Shown here in pieces: positions 45,331-56,680 of a stretch of DNA of 64,000 nt. The DNA lies in assembly GCA_009733575.1 (NCBI GenBank), contig ML769395.1:250987-314986 (forward strand). The letters are read 5' to 3'. The DNA comes from Gymnopus androsaceus JB14. Its lineage: Eukaryota; Basidiomycota; Agaricomycetes; Agaricales; Omphalotaceae. The position numbers and the translations under genes are program-made. Numbering within the stretch: position 1 is the first letter of the stretch; each line of letters begins with the position of its first letter. The notes under the pieces are model-generated. The model ran no database searches and was not told the DNA's origin. It worked only from the letters and a program-made list of their open reading frames with translations.

Positions 45331-46148
45331 ATGTACATGATCCGAAACATGTTTGCGGCCTTTGGCCTCTTCCAATTTGCTACGAACCTTGTAGCGACAG
45401 TTTATGCTCTTCCCACTGCGGAAATCCAGTCGTCGTGAGTTTTACAATCCATTTCTGGGTCTTCACCGACTCACTCTTACTCAAAATACAGGCTTCCGGT
45501 TGAAAGACGCACCAACCCGGGCGTGTACATGATAGTGACTCCAGGAACAGCGAAAGATGTGATCAAGGTTAGTACTTATTTAATGCATCAATGCGCTGTC
45601 TGAAATTCCTTCAATGCAGTCAACGGACTCTGGTAAATACATCATGTACATCAAATTCGGGGACGGTTCAGAGAGTGAGCGAGAAAAGGATTATAGTACC
45701 CATAACCCTGACTATCTGTAAGAAAATTCATCTCATTCTTTATATTCAGCAACTTTTCTGTTCTCAGGTTTAAGGGTGCTATTATTCACGACACCCATCT
45801 AAGCAAATCGACATTCGAGCAGATCCTGAAAAAGAACACAAATGGAGGTCAGACATACACTGCTGTAACAAAGAATCGTATGTGTATCCGCATTATTCCT
45901 CTTTACTGTGTTCTGAAGCATTGGCAGCACGGGAATGGTACTTCGTGTATCTAGGAACTTCTGCTGGTGCTGCGCAACAAAAAGCAGCAGCTATCATAGC
46001 GGTAGGAAAGAAGGGGATGAATGATTTGGAAAAAACATCCAAGGAATTTGTTGCCAAAGTGGATGCGAAAGAAAAAAAGAAAGCAGAGGATGCATACAAT
46101 GAGGCTATCACCAACTTTGAGACAGCACTAGAGGCAGTCATTAGATAA
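45331..46148 (+). CDS. Secreted protein with basic helical C-terminus, unknown
   Basis: Four to five exons, from ATG at 45331 to TAA at 46146. The N-terminus MYMIRNMFAAFGLFQFATNL continues to VYALPTAEIQSS and is a signal peptide with a possible KR/RR processing site (LPVERRTNPG). The middle part is compact with KYIMYIKFGDGSE and FKGAIIHDTHLSK. After the last intron it reads REWYFVYLGTSAGAAQQKAA, then a long charged helix (EKTSKEFVAKVDAKEKKKAE). I recognise no family. Codon-level continuity over all splice sites and a TATA box at 111 nt support expression. Confidence 0.68.
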
Positions 46149-46165
46149 TTACACAGATTTGTACA

Positions 46166-47086
46166 TCAGTCACTGTCGGACTCATCCGAATCATCCGAAT
46201 CAACATAGAATTCTCCACTTTGTACAAATTCTTTCCAGTCACCGAAATATGAATAAGACGACCTGTCCTCCACCCGCACTCGTGGATCCAGTTTCATCCA
46301 TTTCCTCTTCAGACCGTGAGTCCTCTCAGAGTTTACGGTCCAACTCTCAATGCATATGACAAGCATCTCGAGCGTTTTCAAGGTGAACAGTAGCTTCTTT
46401 ATATCCCCTTTGACTTCTTTTTCGCGATAGCGATGAGGCTCAAGGCGCAAATGTGTCAGAGCAGGAAGCCAAGCAAAATTCGGAAGATCACCATCATAAT
46501 CCCAGTCAAGTGGGAGGCTAAGATATTTGAGGTTTGGGAATATAGACTGCGATTCCTGGACTCCAGCCTGAGATATGCTCTTAAACAACATAATGTGCAC
46601 AGAGAGCGAGTGAAGCGGCAGTTGTGTTATCAGAGGTACTGCAGAAGCATGGTCGTGTTCAATCCAACGCTGGAAAAACAGATTCTCCACGCCTGTGCAG
46701 GTCTCCATCATGTGTAGAGCAAATTTCTCACAAGTGGCACCGCAGATGTATAGGTCCTTGACCTGACGATGAAAGAACGCCGCGGGCCTGGAGTCAAGAG
46801 CGACCCTGAACGGTGATATGTAGGCAGCTACGGGTTCGCGAGAACACTGCCCTTCTTCGTTGTTTTGATGAACAACAGTCTCATACAAAACTGGTTCGAC
46901 GCTTCATCGGAAAACTAATGAGTGGTCATAGAATAGGGATTTTGAGCACACATACATTGACTGGACGCGTTTCGAGACAATGGTCAATCCTGATATGCCT
47001 TTAAGGTATTTCAGCTGGATCCAAAGACGAGCCGTCCATAGAAATATGTAGTTTTCAATCTCAGTTGGAAGTTCGGGAAAGGCCAA
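46166..47086 (-). CDS. F-box-like protein
   Basis: The ATG at 47086 starts MAFPELPTEIENYIFLWTAR, a typical F-box opening (LP.EI...I). Exon 1 ends after VSKRVQS. The next exon resumes LYETVVHQNNEEGQ and continues through weak leucine-rich segments (LHSLSVHIMLF, FPNLKYLSLPLDWDYD, LPALTHLRLEPH, LKTLEMLVICIESW). The C-terminus is acidic (DSDDSDESDSD). Agaricomycetes carry hundreds of such proteins, thought to be SCF ubiquitin-ligase adaptors; the target is unknown. It ends 18 bp after the convergent gene at 46148, so the 3' UTRs must overlap. Confidence 0.72.
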
Positions 47087-47616
47087 GCTGCCACTGAGGT
47101 TCGTCTCTGGATACTTTATAAAACATACCTACCTAGAAAACTCACCTAAGTTCTGATTCCATTCGCAAGCAATGAGGAAATTGAGGAACGAGAGGAAATA
47201 GAGCAACGATATCCAGGTCCGTCGTGGTCCGTGGTCAAGTTGGGCAAGGCACGCCCCCTGCTTCTCGGTGATGACGCGTGACGGCCTGGGACAATAATAA
47301 CTCGCACACTGTGACTTACCTGAACCAGTCCTGAACCTGTTCCGATTCCTGTTTCTCTGACTGCCTGCCTTGGTCGCGTCGCCTCCTACTGCATTAGTTT
47401 CTCCTATTCCGGAAGAAGACGATGAGTTGCACTTTGTCTATGTTTTACCTTTCTCTCTATCGCTACTTAACTCCATACGCCCCATTCGCCCCGAAAATAC
47501 TTGATGGGAACCCGACAACGTGACCTTTCTGTTTTAGAAGTTCAAGTATTGTTATTAACAAATTCTAGCTCAATACTTAATCTTTGAGCAACTAACTCGC
47601 ACCCAAGACCGCTATC
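47087..47616. other. Divergent intergenic region between two F-box-like genes
   Basis: No gene was seen between the starts of the 47086 (-) and 47617 (+) genes. The stretch near 47200-47290 is relatively GC-rich. Confidence 0.5.
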
Positions 47617-49079
47617 ATGTCATCCAGACATGCCGCAAATTCTACTTTCTGGCCCTTCGCGAGCTACACGGAGAGCTCACTTACCGCCATATCTCCCATT
47701 CCTTGGCAATATTCTTCCTTCTGGGCCGATAGAGGGGGTGTCATGACTACGGCGCCTCGCTCGGTTCACATCTACCAGTCTTTCATGCCCCCGGTGGAGT
47801 ATAGTAGATGGGATCTCCCCGCCAGCCATTGGCCGGACAAATCGACCGTCCTGAGGTCCAGGGAACTTCCGAGCATGTTCATGCAGAGCCTAAACATTGC
47901 TCCGGGAGCTCGCATTATTGGACTGTACAGCTCCTTGTCTATATTCACTTTCATCCAACGAATCAAAGCAAAAAACATTCCCCTTTGAGGATCTTCCTAT
48001 AACTACACTTCGTCTCACAGGAATCCGCAAGTCCTATATCAATGCTTCGGCGATGTTCAGCGCTGTCGGATCCATGGTTGCTAGCGAAGATGTCGACCGT
48101 TACAACTTACTCCATCTGGCCGCTGCCAAAAACCTTCGTCACCTCAATATCACCTGGAACACTGTATCCGCGAACTTTTTTGGTGCTCTTGCTCGAGGTC
48201 GCGTCATTGGGTTCGACTTTTCAGACAACAATGATGACTTCTGAGCTTTTGCAGCATGAACGCCACACATTGATTTTTCCACCTCAGTCTTCGTCTTTCG
48301 ACACGCATGAAATCGGACTGGGCTCGCTTGTCGCAGACTTCCCGTCTGAACGAGCGACGGAATCTCACGAAACATCTGAGTTTCCTCCTAAAAGCATGCC
48401 GAGGAACTTTGCGCAAACTCGAGATTGAGGGATATTTACATCCGTTCCGGGACCCTCGAAAACGCGTCAAGATGACGAGTTTGGAGGTGTACGAAGGACC
48501 GCCGGAGTTTTTGAAGAGTGTATGGACTCCCAAGGTCGAGTTGAAGTGTATTCGGATTGTTGAAATGTGTCATTCGGAACTGGGAGGTAGACGGGATGGG
48601 TCGAGCTGGACTATGCTTTGTCGAGCGTTTTCAGAGGAGAAAGGGAAGAGTCGAGACTTGGTGAGGTCGTTGGATGTGAAGGTTCCGGTTTGGGAGGACA
48701 GGATTCTCAAGGACATTGTGACCATGTTTGAGAAATTGGAGGAGTTGAAGATTGAGATAGTTGAAGGATTTCCTGATCAAGTTAGTCGTGTTTCTTTTCT
48801 GCTCTCCATCTCGAAAATCTGCCTTACCGTCGTTTGTAGGCCGGGTTCAATGGCATGGCCCAGCGATATCTTGCTTGTTTAAAGTCGCTCTCAACGTTTG
48901 AGCTATTCGACTCAGGCCCTGTTCCTCTTCAAATGATTCCCTCACCTCCATCGCCATTGGTCTCCTTCCCATCATCAGCATCGCAAGGAGGAATGCTGGA
49001 AGAATCAGATTCCTTTGACCACGCCGTTTCTCAGCTCCTTTCCGCTTGGGACAAGCACCTCCCTCATCCCCGACACTGA
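47617..49079 (+). CDS. Leucine-rich F-box-like protein, gene model uncertain
   Basis: Three frames can be joined. Exon 1 starts at 47617 (MSSRHAANSTFWPF...). A middle exon encodes ALLDCTAPCLYSL, LPITTLRLTGIRKSY and KNLRHLNITWNTVSANFFGA. A later exon encodes LRKLEIEGYLHPF, KMTSLEVYEGPPEF and FEKLEELKIEIVEGFPDQ. The last exon runs AGFNGMAQRYLACLKSL to HPRH, with the stop at 49077-49079. An intron at about 48212-48289 removes an in-frame stop. The join at about 47839-47908 is weaker. The leucine-rich spacing is like the C-terminal part of F-box proteins, but the F-box itself is not clear, so the 5' part may be wrong or decayed. Confidence 0.5.
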
Positions 49080-49265
49080 CCGAAGGGAAGGGAGGGTCTT
49101 GTAGACCTTGATCGGACAAAAAGCAGCTGAAACGCAACATCACGCGAGGGCCACGTTACCATCCTGTTACACATCCTTACTTTGTCCTTACTGCTATTAG
49201 CTTCCGTTTCTTTGTCAACTCCCAACTTCTTTTATCGTCGTTGGTTTTTGACCGTTCCATTAGCC

Positions 49266-50796
49266 ATGAATGTAAATGATATCTACACATCCTGCCTGTA
49301 TTCTGTGCCTTCTTGGGCTCTACCTGATAACGAGTATCTGCGCTCGACTCACCTCATGTCCCTCAAAATTGCAGATCTGAAGTCTATTGATTCTCGAAGA
49401 CTATCGAAACCGGATTTAGTACAATCCGCGCAGGCCTACTGGTAAACGTCTTGATGCACTATTTACACAACTCAATGCTCGATCTATTGAAACGACGGAT
49501 TGCTCTTTGTCCGTGTTGACAAAACCTTCTCTCGGTCTCGTCAATTCGTCCATACATGCATTCTTATCCAGGGCGGAAGCTGGAGATCTTGAGGGATTGG
49601 TGTCCGATGATTTAGTAATGGAAATTTATGATATCTTAGTATGTTCGCCTTACTACTGCATGTTCATGATATCTGACTCTGTTCCAGCTACTATATAGTA
49701 AAAACAGTTGTACCAGAGGGGATGAGGTCTCTTGCGATGGAATCCAATCTCCTATCCCTTTGGATTGTTGAGCTTGCAAATGTGTGGAATTATGCGACTA
49801 TCCCTAAACGTTCAAACATTGTTATCTCATTCAGAATCAGCACGGTTTTCATTGCGGCTTTAAATGATGTCGCTTTTTTCATTATCAACAGGACCAGGGA
49901 GTTATTCAGGAATGGCCCTTCAGAAGTAGCTATCACGGCTCTCAGCTTCTCTGTTGATTTGACAAATGTCGTCGGATTCATTGCATTTGCGAACGTTGGC
50001 AGAGAATGGATTCCGTCAATGGCTTCGAATACTGTTTACCGTGCTACTCCTGGCTGTCAAGATTCTTTCTTCACAACAACTCCTCTCTATCATGGTTACT
50101 TGAGCTCGCCACATGCAGTAGCCGAGACTTTGTGCAAAGCCAGGTAAGCATTTTCCTGGGATTGCAAACCTAACTCATCTCATTCATGTCAATAGAAATT
50201 TAGCAAAGATTTAGGTGGTTACCAATCGTAGTTAGTACAATAATGTTAAACACTTCCTTAAATATTATACTGAGTTTTCAATGAGTTTTACTTGTTTCGA
50301 AATGACTACTTTAATACTAAGCGCTCATTATCGGAGCTGGAGGGGATTGCCGCGTAGCGGCGCTAACGATTCCTTATCCGAGATTAGGTTAACTCCAACC
50401 TGTGTCTGGAGACGAGCGAACGGAGATGACCATTGGCGTAAACGCATGCTTGACCTTACGAGCGACCTCGATACGAACACGAGCGACGGGAGTCCTATTG
50501 GGCTGGATTCTCTCATTTCCTTCACATTCCCGACTAGAAACGATTTATTCCTGTCGAATACGATTGATTCTACGCATGTCCATGGTCCTGACCACGCTAC
50601 GCCTTCCACAGGCACGTTACTGGAGATTATGAGTCTTTATGGTCATGACAACCAGTCTAGGGTAAATCTTAGACTGAGGGAGCGGTTCGAGAACGAACAG
50701 TTTAGGGCAAGAGTGATGAGAGCGCGTGCCACAGTTGGGAGAATCAGAGCAAATGCTGATATGTTTGTTGACTATGGGATTCTGAATGGACTATGA
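49266..50796 (+). CDS. Uncertain gene, unknown function
   Basis: Several open segments in tandem look protein-like but join poorly. The N-terminus is MNVNDIYTSCLYSVPSWALP. Then comes KRLDALFTQLNARSIETTDC with AEAGDLEGLVSDDLVMEIYD, after which an intron at about 49640-49687 leads to SKNSCTRGDEVSCDG and a stop at 49771. A separate 171-codon frame (50281-50796) encodes a polar protein with RLRERFENEQFRARVMRARA near its end. It may be one gene with mis-called introns, two genes, or a decaying gene. No domain is recognised. Confidence 0.3.
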
Positions 50797-51349
50797 TTGT
50801 TGGATATTTTTACACGGTGTCCTTTTTTTGCTCGTTTATCTATCTGTTATTCGATTTGTAAGATTAGGATTCCATTAAATTATTACTCTGATATAATCTG
50901 TAAATTTACGGTCCATAAAATTTTATTATTCGGCGAATTAGTGTGTCGAATTTCCCTCGAGAAGTCCATCAGTGTTACATTCGCAAGTGGTTAATTGAAC
51001 AGCTACAGAGCTCCGATACGCATGCTCTTTGCGGCTTATAACCGAAGTCTGCACGAGGCTTTTGGAAAGCTATCGTCTTTCTCGCCAATCACGACCTCGA
51101 TAATTACAAATATCACAATAGGAAGACGTATCCGATTTCATGGCTTGCTCCTGTATTACTGTTCCACCAAGTTCCCAAACTTTCATAAGCTCCTCTGGTA
51201 TCATTGTTGTATTTTTGATTCCCCAGCTCTGATTCAGCTTTAAATTTTAACTGCAAAGTTTTACGAACACTTTTAATTAGTCGACTAATTATCATAATAG
51301 GATATTTCAGTGTGGGCGAGATGGCTATTAAAGAAGATGAGCCTCGATA
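50797..51349. other. Intergenic between convergent genes
   Basis: AT-rich. No gene was seen. Confidence 0.5.
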
Positions 51350-52762
51350 TCACACCGCAGCACCACCACTCACATATGTAACCACAAAATCATCAGAATC
51401 AGAATCATGAGCTCCTTCTGGGTCCCATCCAACTGCTTGTAAAGCCTCGTGCCATGGCGATAAGACAATACTTGATACTGGTGGTGGTTTGCGGTTCTCA
51501 TTGTGCATAATGAAATCATGGAGAACATGATTGACCCTGATATAATAAGCACCTTATGCAGAACCGTGAAACTCGAGATAGGTACTCACTGATGTGCATA
51601 ATCGACTCCAACAAAATGAGGCGCACCTGGAACAACATGTAGTGAAGTTGTCACACCAGCGTGTTCCAGATCTCGCAAGAAGTCTTCAGTGTACTTTTGC
51701 GGATATGCAACATCTTCAGTACCATACACAAGCTTTACCGGGCACTGTAGGCACGACAGAGCTGTCCTGGGTTGTGCTTTTCGATTGAGCAGAAATTCGA
51801 TGGTGGCGATCCGATAGTTGTTCTGTCCATGGTATCCCCAGTGCTTCTGGCCCATCAGGAACGTTAAGTTGAACATTCTTGAAAAAGGAAAAAGGAACGA
51901 GGGTCAGAAAGTGTCAAGTCTCAACTTTGGATAGATGATGCATACGCCTGCGCTAGACTCGTCATGTTGTTACTGAACATGAACTGCGCAAAGCCGTAAC
52001 TTGTTTCTAGCATGCGTTCTTTATCAACTTCATCTGGACCAGGGAACGAGGCACTCCACGAGTCATAGACTTGCTGGTGTCCTTCACGTACCGCTGGAGG
52101 CTTTTAAGTCGACAATAAACATTGAGATCTGCTCAGAAATAAAGAAAACGTACTTCTTCCAGGCAAGTTTGAGACATGATGAAAAACGATAAGACGCGAT
52201 GAGGATGGGAGACTGCTATTTGAAGAGCAATTGGACTACCGAAGTCCATCGCCACAAAGTGACAAGGCGGGACCTGTAGGGTATCCTGAGATAGCGCGAG
52301 GTTAGGCCGCACTTCTACTTGGATGTTGTAAAAGCATATATACCATGAGAGCTAATGCATCGTCTGCCGCATTTTTTATGCTGTATCCTTCCGGTAAGTC
52401 CTCTCCCTGGGTTTCGCCGTGCGACCTCAGATCAAATACAACGAGATTAAATTTTCGAAGCAAGGGGTCTGCAAATTGAGCTAAGTATGATTTCAGATTG
52501 AATATGTCAGCAATGGAATAGACAGCTAGAGGGGGAGCGTACAGTGAAAGACGTGAGGAAAGGCCAGTGAATGAAACCACAAAACCACCGGAAGGTTTGG
52601 ATCTATTTCCTCCGCACAGTCCGCTTTAGGAGTGCTCACTATGTAGTGGAATTTGATGTTCCCCGAAGCTGTCTTGACTTGAGCGAAAGGCATTGGAAGA
52701 GAAATGGGGACTTATGGGTCAGCCACCAGTTGTTAAAACGAGGCTTTTTTTCTACCCTGCAT
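51350..52762 (-). CDS. Alpha/beta hydrolase with Asp at the nucleophile elbow
   Basis: The first coding exon is only 7 nt (52756-52762, ATGCAGG). The second exon then reads VKTASGNIKFHYIVSTP and LPVVLWFHW, the oxyanion-side strand. Next come NLVVFDLRSHGETQG and the elbow CHFVAMDFGSPIALQIAVSH, the acid region LVYGTEDVAYPQKY and the catalytic His in VVPGAPHFVGVD. The C-terminus ends SGGAAV at 51350. The elbow has Asp where esterases have Ser, as in epoxide hydrolases and haloalkane dehalogenases. This is seen directly in codons near 52250. The substrate is unknown. The C-terminal tail is acidic (DSDSDD). Confidence 0.8.
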
Positions 52763-54089
52763 TTCTGACGGAAAGTAGTAAAGTGTAACGTTGTGTGTCC
52801 ATCTGTGTCGAAGTTGCGCGCAAGAAAATCATCGCCACGTGGAGGGTAGGTCTTGACGCGTTCATCAGTGATCTGCCTCGGACTTCCGGAGACATTGTTC
52901 AGTTCACTTACATCGTGTTCGTTGACTTTGTTTTCTAAATCCTTCAATACATGATATTTCTTCCCTTGAGACTTGAAGCAGTGGAAGCGGTCGCAGGACG
53001 CTAGTGCACATTTTCCTCTCGTGTCAAAAAAAGATTCGTAGGCGTGTCCTCGAATGGCAAATCACAGCTTCCGGGTCAGCCTTGGGCCAATTCTAGGCTT
53101 CCGGGAATTATTACGTTGGAACCACACTTAAAAAACACCGAATACTCTTGGTTGAATTTACTTAGAGCTCCATACTGCTATTTAAAATCTTCCGATGATC
53201 TTTCGGACTCTACAGCGCGTAGGAACTGAAACCTTCCTTGAACGTCGGTTTTTAAATGATTTCCTTTCCTCGAGTGGATTTGTTCGTTATCTGTGCTATA
53301 TAACGCTTATACTAGACTCTAGACTATATATTCAATCATCACAGAATCATCTCCTCAATGACATTAGTAATTAAGGATCAAAAGCCCACCGGATGTAACA
53401 TTTATTTTCATCATAGACTGCCAACCGCTACTTCTTCGACTTGTGTTCATGCCGTTTTCCTATATCTCTTGAAATCCGGATCCGAATCATGTGAGTGCTC
53501 AAACCAAGCTCAAACTTGGTCGATTCGAGAGGCTGACATGTTCGACTCCTTTGTCATATATACTTTTGAACTCGGGATTAATTACATGCCAAATCCGCTG
53601 TTCCAGAACCCCCTTGACCGCATATATTCGGTGTTATAGGTCTACATACTCTAGCAGTGGGATCAGGAGTTTCATCGATACTATTGACGCATATAATCAG
53701 GGTATAACTGCTTATAAGCTTTGGAGTGGGACCAAGCGTTCGCCTATACCCTACGCTGCAGCGATGCCTTTACTCATTAGCACTTAACAGTCCTCTTTTC
53801 ACAAATCATCATCTAGAATATGAATTGCTACGCAGTACCCAAAGAAATACATATGTAACTCAGACTAAGCTCTGGATAAGTGCATGAGCAAAGGTATAAA
53901 AATCATGTGCCATCTCAATTCTCAACTCCATAACTGCTCTAGTGTCTTGAAGGTCTTTAACCCTTTATTTGCTCAAGTGATTGAGCTCAGCTGGGTGGAA
54001 ATGATACTTTGGTATTTATCAACGCTACACAACCCACTCGTTTGGAGCTACTTCCGTACATCCTCCTCATCAACACTTCCTGGCCGTCC
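52763..54089. other. Intergenic, 1.3 kb, no confident gene
   Basis: A minus-strand frame at about 52763-53060 (...YESFFDTRGKCALASCDRFH...) continues into the 5' side of the hydrolase but has no ATG and a different frame from the hydrolase start. It may be a remnant exon. Confidence 0.45.
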
Positions 54090-55510
54090 TCACGGTCCCT
54101 GCGTTACCAGAAACAGATTCGCCATCATCGGTAGGAATTGCTCATTCCTCAACCCAACCCAATCATAATCAATCAACCCCCAAGTCTCTTTAACGTCCGC
54201 TACACCCTGACGAATATAGTATGAGCCCTGCAGCGCCCACAATGCCCACTCCATGTCATTTCCTTCCATATACTGCATGATACAGTTGAAGTAGCTCAAA
54301 TCGGCGTCGCTGATTCCGTCATTTGGGCCGCCCGAGAGGCCAACGCCAAATTCGGACAATATCAGCGGTGCCGTGTAAGCCTCATTCTGCGTTAGTACAA
54401 ACCCATCGAGTAGTCCATACTCTGCTAGAGCTACGGAGCATATATTGAGCGGGTTCACGTATGAGACGGAGAAGGAGTAGGCATGCATTTCGAAAACATG
54501 CTGTGTTCAAAGTAAATATGAGTGTGGAAACACCCTTGCTATTCAACTCGGGCTTGCATACCTTTCCGGTCCAAGTAATGTCCAAAGGGCGGCTCTTGAT
54601 GAATGACAGGTCTTCTGCAGATTGAGAGCCGCCAATGATAATTAGAACATCTGGGTTCGCCACGTTCACCGCCTGTGCGCCTTGGGTAACGTATTCATAC
54701 CAGGCATCGTGGTTGTCTGTATCCTGTAAGAGTGGAAATGGGCGGAGCTCATTGCGAATAGACATGGCCACGACACCAGTTTGCGACTGCGCCCATGTAG
54801 CGATGGCTGTCAGACCTTCTAGCCATTCGGTAGTGTTGAAGTATTGGCTGTTTTCAGCAACGAAGATTGGTGCCGTGTCCCACCATCCATTTCCATCATC
54901 GAGACTGCCTGGAGAGAAGGAACATCATTAGTCTTACTCTCATCGAGTGAGTCGGGAGCAACGTACAACACCAACTCGCTTTGCTGACGTGGTTATCAAG
55001 GATAGTCATCACCTAGTTTCCGCAAACTTGTGTTAGTAGATCGCAATCGATTCCATATGCAGTCTTACTTACCTGTCTATCCCATAAAGCTGCGATGACA
55101 GCGCTTCTGACATCTTGAACTGTTGCGTCGGCAACAAAAGGATTGGTTGCCACAACTTGGCTGTAGAGGCCATCCAGTGTCTCTAATGGTAAACCTGAAG
55201 CGTTCGCAGCTGCAGTAAAAGAGTCCTGTACCGAGATGGTAGGGTTCAAAGCGTAATCGATCGAATAGGTGAGCCGAACGCAGTTGAAACCCTGGGCTTG
55301 GATGAAGTCGGCGATGTAGTCGATCGTCTGCACGTGCAGTCCTTCTGGGATATTCGTCTCGAGGTGTCCTGCCCAGTTGATGCAACGCAACTTGACGCGC
55401 GCACCAGTAGCGTCTAGGATCCACCTACTCTCTGTCTGGAGCGGTAGGGTCTGAGCCAGAGCGGGGAGCACAACGCCGAGGATGGCTAGTAGGAGCAACG
55501 AAAACCACAT
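54090..55510 (-). CDS. Secreted glycoside hydrolase family 5 (cellulase-type)
   Basis: The ATG at 55510 starts the signal peptide MWFSLLLLAILGVVLPALAQ. The TIM-barrel landmarks are ARVKLRCINWAGH at the N-terminus, FIQAQGFNCVRLTYSIDYAL, VAMSIRNELRPF (acid/base Glu in NE), VFEMHAYSFS and the nucleophile Glu in APLILSEFGVGLSG. It continues ECIM-like helices to MEWALWALQGSYYIRQG and ends LFLVTQGP before TGA (54090-54092). The acid/base motif is NEL where many GH5 enzymes have NEP. About five exons, intact. The extracellular substrate is probably a beta-glucan or other beta-glycan; the subfamily cannot be fixed by eye. Confidence 0.86.
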
Positions 55511-56680
55511 GTTGAAGGGAGCCTCGCACTGGAGGTTTTCTTGGAGACGAGTAAGGATTATGTATATGTACTATACCCTCTTCACCTGATTTTGAGCAAC
55601 ATGCGAATGTGCTGTGAAGTCTTGTAGCATCTGACAAAGGTACTGTGTGCGCAAGTTCGAATCTTGGCAAGAGAAGAAGAAGACCATCATCTGACAGATA
55701 TAAAAGTACGTATACGCTATAACATAGAACACACGAGCGAGGAACCACATTGAGTCTGGATATTGTTATTCTTTCGTCATTGAATCGAGGATGTGCATAT
55801 GGAAATTGAAATCCTTGCATGAGAGCAGCGCATAGAACGTAGAACAGGGGTTAGAACAATACGAGTTGAATACGATTTAAATACGATTCTAGATCTGATG
55901 TTTTGGTTCTATGCAGGAGGAGAAACGGTACATTTGAAGATGTTGAAGTTCATCTGCTGGAGTTTGCCATAGAATTCACTTGAAGTCTTGTACGACTCGA
56001 AAAATTCCTTTAGCGTTCCCGCGTTTCATTGAGTATTCGACGTGAAAGTTGAGCTCACCGAGAGAGATAATGTCGGATATCTTTCATCAGCTTACTATCT
56101 GCGGCAGTTGGCTCAGGCTGGAAAGGGACATTTTGTTCAAATCAAATATCTCTCAGTACAGCGACGGTGTAGATGTTTGAAAATTCGGATGAAGATGGTA
56201 TGGTTGTGGTTTAAATTTGTCGCCGTTTCGTTACGCATTTAAATCAGACAAGTGATTGGCGCGTCTGGAAGACAGAAGACGCGAGGACGCGAGGTAAATG
56301 GTCGTCGATGGAAGGAAGTCCTAGTGCCGAGTGAGTCACGTGCAGTCTATCTCGAAGTTCCACGGTCAATTGTCTTTGGAACCGAATACGACCGATGCTG
56401 GCGGATGAATTAGCTTGTGACAGCCACGATCATGTATTTTCTGATACTATTGTGCTCCTCAGACTCACCAACGGCGCACAGAGACTTGAAGTGAACGCGA
56501 TCATCTCGACAGATTTTCGACCTACGGTATTTTCGGTTTGATACTTATCGCCAGATTACCACCGAATCATCCAATCATCTTCACCTTTCCCAGACCTCGA
56601 CAGCTTTCACCTAGTCTAGCAGTACCCAAGTGTCTGCGCCCACCTCCAGCTCATCAGCTGGCGCCTCGATAGGCTACAAA
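55511..56680. other. Divergent intergenic region, 1.2 kb
   Basis: This is shared upstream DNA of the GH5 (-) and F-box (+) genes. It contains the composite TGAGTCACGTG motif at 56332-56342. A tRNA-like T-arm near 55650 was rejected. Confidence 0.5.
56332..56342. promoter_or_regulatory. Composite TGAGTCACGTG motif
   Basis: This 11-mer is the exact reverse complement of the motif at 39518-39528 and combines an AP-1-like TGAGTCA with CACGTG. It lies about 340 nt upstream of the 56681 ATG. Confidence 0.45.

Noticed and set aside
52763..53060. Possible N-terminal extension of the alpha/beta hydrolase
   Set aside because: The frame differs from the hydrolase, has no ATG and meets a stop; the ATG at 52762 with a 7-nt exon explains the conserved start better.
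55610..55680. Second tRNA-like motif (CAAGTTCGAATCTTG) with partial acceptor pairing
   Set aside because: Only about 31 nt separate the 5' acceptor from the T stem, too short for D and anticodon arms.
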